From: Pirellulales bacterium
GTDB lineage: Bacteria > Planctomycetota > Planctomycetia > Pirellulales > JAICIG01
Length of the DNA stretch: 17,471 nucleotides
Reading direction: 5' to 3'
Assembly (NCBI GenBank): GCA_025924495.1
Contig: JAICIG010000135.1
Span: forward strand, 1 to 17,471
The notes beneath the pieces are model-generated. The model made no database searches, was not told the DNA's origin, and saw only the letters and a program-made list of their open reading frames with translations. This document shows, in pieces, positions 7,965 through 14,963 of the stretch. Within the stretch, counting starts at the first letter, position 1, and each line of letters begins with the position of its first letter. The position numbers and the translations under genes were made by a program.

Positions 7965-8172
7965 ACCACAGAGGCACAGGAACACAGAGAGGAGAAAAGA
8001 CATTTCTAAGTTTCAGGTCGGTCGCAGGCCTCAAAGAATTGACGAGTTCCAGCCTGTGTTCCTTTGCCGGGTCGAATTCATTCTCGTACTTTTGTCGCTA
8101 CGCCTAACAGCGATAAGATTGAAGGAAACAGATATCTTCCCTTCCCCTCTGTGCTCTCGGCGTCTCTGTGGT
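7965..8172. repeat. MITE-like element with imperfect terminal inverted repeats
   Basis: The left end begins ACCACAGAGGCACAGGAACA (7965-) and the right end, read in reverse complement from 8172, begins ACCACAGAGACGCCGAGAGC. Both continue with CACAGAG and purine-rich GGAGAAAAG / GGGGAAGGGAAG. The outer 9 bp are identical and the arms stay similar for about 37 bp, enclosing about 130 bp with no convincing ORF. It fills almost the whole gap between the aldolase and deacylase genes. From memory, ACCACAGAGGCACAGAG-type ends recur in the intergenic regions of many environmental bacteria, planctomycetes included. No clear target-site duplication is visible and no transposase is present. Confidence 0.6.
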
Positions 8173-8186
8173 AATTCTCCTGCCTG

Positions 8187-9113
8187 CTAGTAGGCGACCC
8201 TTCTCGGCTCGCTGGTTGGCAGAATGCCGCCGAGCGAATCGCCGGCGGCGACTGCCGGCGGCACGCGAAGAAAGAGCACGGCGCCATCTTCGTCGGCGGG
8301 CGCCTCAAGCGGTCGTTCGCCCCAAATGTCGGTCACCACGCCGATCGGCTGCCCGCGGCGGACGATCTGACCGAGTGAAACCTGCGGCTGGAACACTCCG
8401 TCGGCCGGCGATGGATGCTGAATTTGCAAGTGGCCGCTCTGATCGCGGTTGTCCTCGATAAGGTATTGGATGTGCGATTCGGCGGGCGGGCCATCGATCA
8501 TGTTCAGCCAGCGTGCGACGTTGAGACAGCCTTCGACGTAGGCCGCAATTGCCCCCGTGTTCCAACCGCCTCCGCCGCCGTATTCGGCATAGATGGCCGG
8601 CACGCCCGCGTCGCGTGCTACGGAAAGCGACCGCCCCTCGAGTCGCGGGCTGGTGCCCCAGGCGATTGGCAAATTGAAGGCCTCGGCCATTTTCCGCTGT
8701 CGATCGAGAACGTTGCGATCGGCGTGGAGCACGTAACCACTCAGCGGAGAAATCTCGAATAGCGCGCCGCCCGTGTGCAGGTCGATGTAGTAATCGGCCG
8801 ACCGGATCAGCCGACTCAAGGCCGCCGCAATGCGCTCCGTCGTCGATCCGTCGTCTCGCCCGGGGCAGGTTCGCGCCAGGTCGAGGCCGTCTTCGGCCGT
8901 GCGCTGCCGCCGCCGAAAGGCGGGCTCGTTGACGATCGGCAGGAGGGTGATCCGGCCTCGCAATGGTTCGGCGGCCAGTCGCGAGTACAATCGTCGCACC
9001 GCTTCCATCGGCTCGCACTCATCGCCGTGGACGCCCGCGGTAATCAGCAAATGGGGGCCGCCCTGCTCGCCGGCCAGGCTGCGCGAAGCGAGAGTGATCG
9101 GCTCGTGCGTCAC
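8187..9113 (-). CDS. succinylglutamate desuccinylase/aspartoacylase (AstE/AspA) family zinc deacylase
   Basis: The protein is 308 residues with GTG at 9113 as start. The M14-like zinc motif is present: GVHGDECEP (H29, E32), the third ligand H113 in DLHTGG, and the likely catalytic Glu in AEYGGG (E177). VNEPAF...DGLDLARTCPG matches the family's substrate-binding NP...DLNRxFPG stretch with Asn changed to Ala. The C-terminal ~80 residues form the lipoyl-like beta-barrel usual in this family. Relatives remove succinyl, acetyl or other acyl groups from amino acids. The frame is open for another 48 codons upstream, but that part lies within the aminotransferase gene. The GTG overlaps its TGA as GTGA, and the family alignment begins just after it, so the shorter start is preferred. 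A product shared with the coupled aminotransferase is likely, though the substrate is unknown. Confidence 0.88.
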   Translation of the reverse strand: MTHEPITLASRSLAGEQGGPHLLITAGVHGDECEPMEAVRRLYSRLAAEPLRGRITLLPIVNEPAFRRRQRTAEDGLDLARTCPGRDDGSTTERIAAALSRLIRSADYYIDLHTGGALFEISPLSGYVLHADRNVLDRQRKMAEAFNLPIAWGTSPRLEGRSLSVARDAGVPAIYAEYGGGGGWNTGAIAAYVEGCLNVARWLNMIDGPPAESHIQYLIEDNRDQSGHLQIQHPSPADGVFQPQVSLGQIVRRGQPIGVVTDIWGERPLEAPADEDGAVLFLRVPPAVAAGDSLGGILPTSEPRRVAY

Positions 9114-10036
9114 GCCGGCGCCGCTCCGCTTACGATTTGCTCGACGATATCGACGCCGACTTTCTGGCTCCAGGCGGCGATCAACTGGCGGAAGATCGGA
9201 CCCGGCTTGCCGTCGCCGATCGGCAGGCCGTTGATGTTCGTCACCGGCATGATGCAAAACGGCGTACTGGCTAGAAACGCCTCGTCGGCGTTGATGATGT
9301 TGTAAACCTGAAAGTCGTGTTCGACGAAATCGATGCCGAGCTGCTCGGCCAGCTCGATCACGGTTTTACGGCTGATGCCCGGCAGCGTGTTGCGCAAGGT
9401 GGGCGAGACGATTTTGCCGCCTTCCACCATCAAGAAATTGGCGCCGCTCGTTTCCGTCACGTGGCCCTCGAGATCGAGCAACAGCGCCGATGCATTCGGA
9501 TCGACGAGCTGAGCTTCCTGGTCCGCCAGATAGTAGTGCATGCGGCTGCGATACTTCATTTTGGGGTCGAAGCATTGCGGCGGCACGTGTCGGATCGACG
9601 GCGTGACCAGGTGCGTCCCTTCGCGCATCTTCTTGGCCCACAGTTCCCAAGCCAGCGGAAACGTATGGGCGCAAACCGTGGCGGTCTTTCGCGCCTCGCG
9701 GCCGCTGCCGGCGGCGTACATGGGGACTTCGCCGGCGGTGACAAAATGAATCAGCCCTAGTTCGCCTCCTTCGGGCAGAATCGCTGCATTGTGCTCGACG
9801 AGCTTGCGCGAGGCGGCGACCAATTCATCGCGAGTCACCTCGACTTTAAACCGTACGTAGCGCAGCGAGCGAAAAAGCCTGTCGAGATGGTCATCGAGCC
9901 TGAATGGTTGCCGGCGGAAGGTGCGCGTCATCTCCGTGACGGTGGCGCCTAGCACCACGCCCATATCGAAAATCGCCAGTCCCGCTTGCGAAGCCGGAAT
10001 CATCTGGCCGTTGAGGTAGACGAGAGGTTCGGGCAT
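9110..10036 (-). CDS. class IV aminotransferase (branched-chain/D-amino-acid aminotransferase type)
   Basis: The 308 residues are typical for fold-type IV PLP enzymes. The N-terminus has the VYLNGQMIP and RLDDHLDRLFRSL segments. The Schiff-base Lys is K161 in PKMKYRSR, placed by the conserved 14-residue distance to the ADQEA helix end. A later GHVTETSGANF (185-205 region) and NTLPGISRKTV segment bind the PLP phosphate. Family members transaminate branched-chain or D-amino acids, or lyse aminodeoxychorismate; the sequence does not settle which. The start ATG 10036 has no visible Shine-Dalgarno. Its stop overlaps the GTG of the AstE-like deacylase, so the two are translationally coupled and probably act on one substrate: deacylation of an N-acyl amino acid followed by transamination is one possibility. 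A palindromic repeat element lies between it and the next gene upstream. Confidence 0.92.
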   Translation of the reverse strand: MPEPLVYLNGQMIPASQAGLAIFDMGVVLGATVTEMTRTFRRQPFRLDDHLDRLFRSLRYVRFKVEVTRDELVAASRKLVEHNAAILPEGGELGLIHFVTAGEVPMYAAGSGREARKTATVCAHTFPLAWELWAKKMREGTHLVTPSIRHVPPQCFDPKMKYRSRMHYYLADQEAQLVDPNASALLLDLEGHVTETSGANFLMVEGGKIVSPTLRNTLPGISRKTVIELAEQLGIDFVEHDFQVYNIINADEAFLASTPFCIMPVTNINGLPIGDGKPGPIFRQLIAAWSQKVGVDIVEQIVSGAAPA

Positions 10037-10080
10037 GGTGATTCGAGTTTTAAATCAGTTAAAGACGTCAGGAAAGCGGC

Positions 10081-10185
10081 GAGCCGGAGGCGTCAGCCTC
10101 CGTGTCATGCACGGCTTAGCCATCAACACAACCGATCACCTACCAAGCACACTTCGACGTACACGGAGGCTGACGCCTCCGGCTC
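10081..10185. repeat. perfect 24-bp inverted repeat (REP/MITE-like)
   Basis: The left arm 10081-10104 (GAGCCGGAGGCGTCAGCCTC plus CGTG) is the exact reverse complement of the right arm 10162-10185, with a 57-bp centre. Each arm is itself a hairpin: CGGAGGC/GCCTCCG with a GTCA loop (10085-10102) or a TGAC loop (10164-10181). CAGGA (10069-10073) and TCCTG (10186-10190) extend the symmetry after a 7-nt interruption on the left. It sits between two minus-strand genes, so in RNA it would fold strongly and could stop or attenuate read-through. I believe GGAGGCTGACGCCTCC-type palindromes are common in Pirellulales genomes, from memory only. Confidence 0.8.
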
Positions 10186-10214
10186 TCCTGATAGAGAAGC
10201 CAGCCGCCGCTCGG

Positions 10215-12338
10215 TTATTCGGCGGAGTCTTGCACTTTCTCAAACTCCGCGACCAGCGGCCGATAGCCATATTCGGCTAGCACGGCGATTACGCCGCGGT
10301 CGCTTTGGTCAGCGGCCACTTCGCCCAGCGCGTGCAGCGCATTGTACATTGCCTCGACAGCCGCTTCGAGATGTGTGAGCTGCTCCTCCGCATCGCCCGC
10401 GTCTCGCGCCTTGCCGGCCGCTTGTGCGTGCTCAATGGAGTTCATGTACTCGTAGGCGAATTCCATTCGCTTGCCCACGTAGCGCAGCCAAGGGCGGCCG
10501 GGTAATAGCGAGCGATCTTTTGCCCGCAGCGATTCATTGAGGCAGGTGAGGTAGCCTTCCTTGGCTTCTTTCCACCACGCGGGCGACGGTGCATCGGAGT
10601 TATAGTGCTTCATCACGACGTCGGGGCTGGGCGTGCCGAAGAGCGGATCGTGTTCGTCGGCCAACGCGGCGCTGCGCTCAACCGCGCGAAAGCCCAAAAG
10701 CAAACGCTCGGACGTGGCCGGCCCGCACATCGGGGCCACCAGTTCTTCGCAAGCCGCCTCAGGCGTCAGCTTGGCGTCGAAGGCGGATCGGGCCAAATAG
10801 AATACATAGGGGTCGAGATCGCCCGGGATGCCGCACTCGACTGCGAACCCGGAAGAGTTGCCCTTGAAACGGGTTGGATCGCCTTCTCGCATACGGTTCA
10901 AGATTGCGTGCAGTTCTCCAAGGCAGCCCTGCGGCAACATGCGCGGCGGTTCGCCGACCAAGGGGAGGATTTGCGATCCGCGGAGTCTAGGATCGCGATT
11001 GGACTCCGCACTGAAAATGGTCCCGGTTACGCTGCGAATCATCCCGCCTCGGCGCAGCGTGACCGATGTAAATATATTCGGACGATGCCACAGGGAAGTC
11101 TCGATGCCGTCGCCGTTTGCGGTGCGTAGTCGCTCCGTCTTGAAATCGAAAAGCAAGTGCAGATCGGAAAACCAGGGCGCATCGCTCGATTCTGCACCCG
11201 CTTCGCCGCGCAGCCGCATTAAGTGGATCGCATCGATGCGTTGATAGGTTTTCAGGTAAGCTGCCAACTGCGCTTCAACAAGCTTCTCGCCTGAAGCGTC
11301 TCGGGCGAGCTGCCCGGATTGCTTGAAGCAAACGGCCAGGTCGACAGATGGCTGCGGACGTTTCACGTCGATGGCAATCGGCGCGTTGACGGAGTCGACG
11401 GGCCGCGAGGCGAAGGTCTTGGCGAACTCGCTTGGAAAGGCAAACGGAGACACGGCGATGCCGGTCGCCATGCCCAGCTCTCGCGCCCGCTGCAGTACGC
11501 CGCGAGCCAGGTCGATGCCTGCTTTGGTCTTCGCTTCATAATCGGTCTTGCCGGCAAAGTCGGGGTTCAAAAACTCCTTGGCGCCGTGGAACGCCGCGCG
11601 GCCAGGCGTCTCGCTGTCGATCGGCCACGTTTCGCGCTGCCAAAGTTGGGCAGTGCGTTTGTGAACGCCTTGGCATTCGAAATCGACAAACGGCTGCCAG
11701 GGTTCGAAACGCAGCACGACGCGGTTGAACCTGAGCTTGGCCAACTGCCCTAGCAAGCGCTTCTGATCGTCCAAGCCCCAGGCCGATATGCCGATCGGCT
11801 CGGCGCCGAGGCCGACCCAGGTGCGGTCTTTGAGCGACGGTTCGAGCAGCACATCGTGCCCGGAGAGCTTCAATTCGCCCGGTTCGGCAGGGAACACGTC
11901 TCCCGAGAGCAGGTAGCGGATGCCGCAACGATGGCCAAACTCATAGGCGGCCCATAATGTCGCCTGCGGGCTGCCGCCGCCCACAATCAACGCGTCGCGG
12001 TCACCGAGTTTGAGGCTGCGCAGCATATGCCCCTGCTCGCTGAGCTTCGGCCACTTCTCGCCAACGGCTTGCTTGACTGCTGGGTTTGTCGCTGGGCTGC
12101 CGATGAGCACCAGCGGCATATCGCCATCCGGCGCCCTATCGACGACCGCCGTGTCGGCGCCATATAACTTCGCCAGTTGTGCAGCGAGTTCCTCCGCCGC
12201 GAAGCGCTCCAGCTTCGGCGCCTGCGGGCCAACGACGAGATCGGCATGCGGACCAGCCGACAGCGAACTGCAACAGAACAGCCAGGCGATGAAGCAAACG
12301 ATGATGCGGAAAGCAAAGAATTGGCGATTCTGTTTCAT
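10215..12338 (-). CDS. secreted protein with GH67/GH20-like N-terminal domain, function unknown
   Basis: The protein has 707 residues. A signal peptide spans about 1-28 (hydrophobic FRIIVCFIAWLFCCSSLSA). The next region resembles the alpha/beta domain found at the N-terminus of GH67 alpha-glucuronidases and GH20 hexosaminidases: APKLERFAAEELAAQLAKLYG (40-60), an MPLVLIGSP strand (74-82) and GGGSPQATLWAAYEFGHRCGIRYLLSGDVFP (120-150). From about 170 a barrel-like part starts (AWGLDD...FNRVVLRFEPW, 186-214). The C-terminal ~200 residues are helical. I cannot identify a catalytic acid/base pair, so hydrolase activity is not shown; carbohydrate binding or uronic-acid-type glycan processing outside the cytoplasm is inference. 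It would usually be annotated as hypothetical or DUF4838-like. Flanked by repeat elements on both sides, it may be transcribed alone. Confidence 0.7.
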   Translation of the reverse strand: MKQNRQFFAFRIIVCFIAWLFCCSSLSAGPHADLVVGPQAPKLERFAAEELAAQLAKLYGADTAVVDRAPDGDMPLVLIGSPATNPAVKQAVGEKWPKLSEQGHMLRSLKLGDRDALIVGGGSPQATLWAAYEFGHRCGIRYLLSGDVFPAEPGELKLSGHDVLLEPSLKDRTWVGLGAEPIGISAWGLDDQKRLLGQLAKLRFNRVVLRFEPWQPFVDFECQGVHKRTAQLWQRETWPIDSETPGRAAFHGAKEFLNPDFAGKTDYEAKTKAGIDLARGVLQRARELGMATGIAVSPFAFPSEFAKTFASRPVDSVNAPIAIDVKRPQPSVDLAVCFKQSGQLARDASGEKLVEAQLAAYLKTYQRIDAIHLMRLRGEAGAESSDAPWFSDLHLLFDFKTERLRTANGDGIETSLWHRPNIFTSVTLRRGGMIRSVTGTIFSAESNRDPRLRGSQILPLVGEPPRMLPQGCLGELHAILNRMREGDPTRFKGNSSGFAVECGIPGDLDPYVFYLARSAFDAKLTPEAACEELVAPMCGPATSERLLLGFRAVERSAALADEHDPLFGTPSPDVVMKHYNSDAPSPAWWKEAKEGYLTCLNESLRAKDRSLLPGRPWLRYVGKRMEFAYEYMNSIEHAQAAGKARDAGDAEEQLTHLEAAVEAMYNALHALGEVAADQSDRGVIAVLAEYGYRPLVAEFEKVQDSAE

Positions 12339-12390
12339 AGTGCTTTTGCCGGGAAGCTGCGCCCCCTTTCTATAACTTCATCTTCGTCTG

Positions 12391-12543
12391 CCGCCAGCTT
12401 TAGCTGATGGTTTAGCGATTGTCTTCCATCGCCGGCTTCAGCCGGCCTTTACGCTCTAAGTTTCCGCTCGAGAACCCCGGCTAAAGCCGGCCGCAAAGAA
12501 AAGTTTTGGGTTGCTTACAAACCACCAGCTAAAGCTGGGTGGC
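12391..12543. repeat. nested cluster of four short palindromes
   Basis: Four hairpins lie in order: CAGC-TTTA-GCTG (12395-12406), GCCGGC-TTCA-GCCGGC (12431-12446), CCGGC-TAAA-GCCGG (12477-12490) and CCACC-AGC-TAAA-GCTGGGTGG (12522-12542). The first and fourth are inverted copies of each other over about 24 bp (GCCGCCAGCTTTAGCTGATGG against GCCACCCAGCTTTAGCTGG read in reverse). The second and third are likewise inverted copies, so the whole is a nested, mirror-ordered element. All loops are TTTA, TAAA or TTCA. It fills the 277-bp gap between the PQQ-propeller gene and the GH67-like gene, which contains no other ORF I can support. Confidence 0.7.
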
Positions 12544-12615
12544 AAACAAAATCCACAGTCAATCCCTTTAAAGCGCGAAATCCACGGCGACTGGCGCAAT
12601 CCATACTCCGCCCAC

Positions 12616-14097
12616 TCACTTCTCCTCCGCAATCCGGAATAGCTTCTCCCGCGTGCGAATGAAAATCGAGCCGTGGGCGATGGCGGGCGTGGCGAGGCAG
12701 TTGGCGCCCATGTCGTTCTTGGCGAGCACTTTGACTTCGGGCTCGTCGGCCAGAACGACCATGATCCCCTCGTCGTTGATCACGAAGATCTTGCCGTCGG
12801 CCGCCACGGGCGACGCGTAGTATTCGCCCAGGTTCTTGATCCGCTTCTTTTGCCAAATCGTCTCCCCTGTCTTGCCGTCGAAGCAGGCCGACAGCCCGCC
12901 GCGCTTCACTAGAAACAAGCGGCCGTGGGTCAACAGCGGCGAGCTGACGTTTGACGGCGCCGAACTCTTTTGCAGGTTCCAAAGCACATGCGTCTTGGTG
13001 ACGTCGCCCGAACCGCCCCCCTTGATCGCCTGCACGATGCTGCCGCCGCCGCTCATATTCGCCGGCGATTGAAAGGCCGTGTCGAGTTCGGCGCCTTCCA
13101 AAAAGCCGTCGTGGTTAACGTCTGCCTTGTCGAACCGTTCTTCGAATTCTCGCGGCAGCTCCGCTTTCGTCAGCTTGCCGTCCTGGTTCGTGTCTTTCCA
13201 TTCCAAGAGGGCGAACTTGAGGATGCGGTCGGTGTCGCCGTAGCTTTGCACCGAAATATAGATGACTCCGTCCTTGACCACGGGCGTGGTCATGATCGTG
13301 CGCAACAGCGTGTTGCAGGTCCACAGTTCCTTCCCCGTCAGCGGGTCGTAGCCTTTCATCTTGCCCGTGCCGGCCACGACCAGATCGGTGCGGCCGGCCG
13401 CCTCGCATAGCACGGGCACCGAGTAGCCAGCCAGCATTTCAGGCCGCGGCGTTTTCCAGCGCTCGGCCCCGGTTTTAGCGTCGAGCGCCAGAAGATAAGG
13501 GCTGAGATCGTCATCCTGATCGAAGATCACCAGATCTTGATAGACAATCGGGCTGGCCGCAGCGCCCCAGTCCATCAAGTAGGCAGGCAACGGCAACGTA
13601 TGGCGCCAGACTTCATGGCCGTTGGCGGCGTCGAAAGCTAGCAGGCCTAAGGTGCTGAAATAAACGTAGACGCGCTCGCCATCGCTGGCGGGAGTCGACG
13701 AAGCGTGACTGTTAGGCTGGGTGATCGCCGGGAGCGTGCCCGTCGGCAGTTCGCGCTGCCAGAGGATCTTGCCGCTATTCGCGTCGATGCCGTAGACCGC
13801 GAACGTCTCCGGCCCGCTCATCGCCGTAACATAGACTCGATCGCCCACGACGATCGGCGAAGCGATGCCGTCGCCTAGCGGCAGGCTCCAGCGGACGTTT
13901 TGCTCGAACGAGAATTCGGTCGGCAGCGCGCCGCTGTCTTCGGCGACGCCGCTCGCGTTGGGTCCTCGGAACTGGGCCCAATCATCGGCCGGCAATTGCC
14001 TTGTCGCGGTGAAGGACAAGGCAAACGCGCCTAGGAGGACCCCATTCGATCCGTACGCTCGCAGGCGCCAGTAAAGCGAGGCGAGGACTTGCAACAT
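12616..14097 (-). CDS. PQQ-like beta-propeller protein with inserted EF-hand pair
   Basis: The 493 residues begin with a basic stretch and a hydrophobic segment (about 18-31), probably a signal peptide, then WAQFRGPNASG (40-50), a standard opening of planctomycete PQQ_2 propeller proteins. Repeated blades show the VxGxxVYV...YGIDANSGKILWQ pattern (82-113), LAFDAANGHEVWRH (153-166), LALDAKTGAERWK (203-215), GYDPLTGKELW (249-259) and ACFDGKTGETIWQ (404-416). Between two blades sits a pair of EF-hands: DTNQDGKLTKAE (302-313) and DVNHDGFLEGAE (326-337), both with a complete set of calcium ligands. Such proteins are outer-surface or periplasmic; whether this one binds PQQ or is only a scaffold is unknown. 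ATG 14097 is supported by AGGAG with a 9-nt spacer. It follows the dioxygenase by 83 bp. Confidence 0.9.
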   Translation of the reverse strand: MLQVLASLYWRLRAYGSNGVLLGAFALSFTATRQLPADDWAQFRGPNASGVAEDSGALPTEFSFEQNVRWSLPLGDGIASPIVVGDRVYVTAMSGPETFAVYGIDANSGKILWQRELPTGTLPAITQPNSHASSTPASDGERVYVYFSTLGLLAFDAANGHEVWRHTLPLPAYLMDWGAAASPIVYQDLVIFDQDDDLSPYLLALDAKTGAERWKTPRPEMLAGYSVPVLCEAAGRTDLVVAGTGKMKGYDPLTGKELWTCNTLLRTIMTTPVVKDGVIYISVQSYGDTDRILKFALLEWKDTNQDGKLTKAELPREFEERFDKADVNHDGFLEGAELDTAFQSPANMSGGGSIVQAIKGGGSGDVTKTHVLWNLQKSSAPSNVSSPLLTHGRLFLVKRGGLSACFDGKTGETIWQKKRIKNLGEYYASPVAADGKIFVINDEGIMVVLADEPEVKVLAKNDMGANCLATPAIAHGSIFIRTREKLFRIAEEK

Positions 14098-14106
14098 TCA
14101 GAGGTT

Positions 14107-14111
14107 CTCCT
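14107..14111 (-). promoter_or_regulatory. Shine-Dalgarno AGGAG of the PQQ-propeller gene
   Basis: AGGAG on the minus strand, 9 nt before ATG 14097, fixes that start. It is one of the few clear ribosome-binding sites in the window. Confidence 0.6.
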
Positions 14112-14180
14112 GCGCAGGCGGCGTCGTCCACCTTAACGAGGCGGAGCGGTCAAAGCAAATAGATCGATGTCGCCGAAATC

Positions 14181-14933
14181 TCATGTCGCCAAACCCAACG
14201 CTTCGTGTTGGTTTTTGAGGGCGGCTTCGTAGCGGGCAAATGCCTCCTCGTCTCGACGGCAACTGACGCCGCGGTAGACCATGGCGAACGCTCGCCGGTT
14301 GCGCGTGGCCGAGCGATTGGCATCCGCCCGATGGATGGTGTTGCCGTGGTGCGCCACGACATCGCCCGGAGCGAGATGCACGCGTACCTCGCGCGCTTCG
14401 TCGGCCGGCCCGTAATCGGCAATCCCTTGCGAGAAGCCTAGCACGCGCGAGGCCTGGTGGGGCCGGATGCCGCGGTGGTGTGAACCGGAAACGTACCGCA
14501 AGCAACCGTTTTCGTCGTCGACTTCATCGAGCGCCATCCAGATGGTTACCACGTTCGGGGGCTTGAGATTGAAATAGTAATTGTCCTGATGCGGCGGCGT
14601 GACGTGCACTGTACCGGGCGGTTTGTTGAACCACTCGGGCTCCTGGGCGTTCGCCTCTTCGCCCAGCAGCGTTTCGGCGAGCGATTTCCAAGCGGGATGC
14701 CGCACGTAGTCTCGCAGGAACGGATCGACCCCCATGTACTGCATCTGCTTGAGCGTTTCCGGCCGCGAGCGATCGTCATAAAACGCGTGTTTGTCGGGCA
14801 AGGTCGGCACAACATCGCAAATGAATCGATCGAGGCGTTCGCACAGTTCGGCGAAGTCGCCTGGGGCGAGCAATTGCCGCACGACGACGAAGCCGTCACG
14901 ATCGTAAAGCTGTTTATGTTGCGCGAAGTACAT
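14181..14933 (-). CDS. phytanoyl-CoA dioxygenase (PhyH) family Fe(II)/2-oxoglutarate oxygenase
   Basis: The 250 residues form one double-stranded beta-helix oxygenase domain. The N-terminal YDRDGFVVVRQLLAPGD (10-26) is the usual family start. The iron ligands are visible as H115 and D117 in PPHQDNYY and H201 in GNTIHRADANRS, with the 2-oxoglutarate-binding Arg in NRRAF (R213/R214). Intervening landmarks are LDEVDDENGCLRYVSGSHHRG and LAPGDVVAHHG. These enzymes hydroxylate or halogenate small molecules or lipids using O2 and 2-oxoglutarate; the substrate is not predictable. It lies 30 bp after the sodium:solute symporter on the same strand, suggesting that it acts on the imported compound. The first Met is immediately before the family start, so ATG 14933 is preferred, though no good Shine-Dalgarno is seen. 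Confidence 0.92.
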   Translation of the reverse strand: MYFAQHKQLYDRDGFVVVRQLLAPGDFAELCERLDRFICDVVPTLPDKHAFYDDRSRPETLKQMQYMGVDPFLRDYVRHPAWKSLAETLLGEEANAQEPEWFNKPPGTVHVTPPHQDNYYFNLKPPNVVTIWMALDEVDDENGCLRYVSGSHHRGIRPHQASRVLGFSQGIADYGPADEAREVRVHLAPGDVVAHHGNTIHRADANRSATRNRRAFAMVYRGVSCRRDEEAFARYEAALKNQHEALGLAT

Positions 14934-14963
14934 AGCTCATGAGCCTGCATGGAAAGGTACGAA

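Noticed and set aside
7849..8190. 113-codon plus-strand ORF across the MITE-like element
   Set aside because: It starts inside the aldolase gene antisense, spans the repeat and has no recognisable domain or ribosome-binding site.
9114..9257. 48-codon N-terminal extension of the AstE-like deacylase
   Set aside because: Arg-rich sequence inside the aminotransferase gene. The family alignment begins just after GTG 9113.
12391..12543. CRISPR array
   Set aside because: The repeats are palindromic, of two types and in inverted order, with unequal spacers. There are no direct repeats of constant length and no cas genes.
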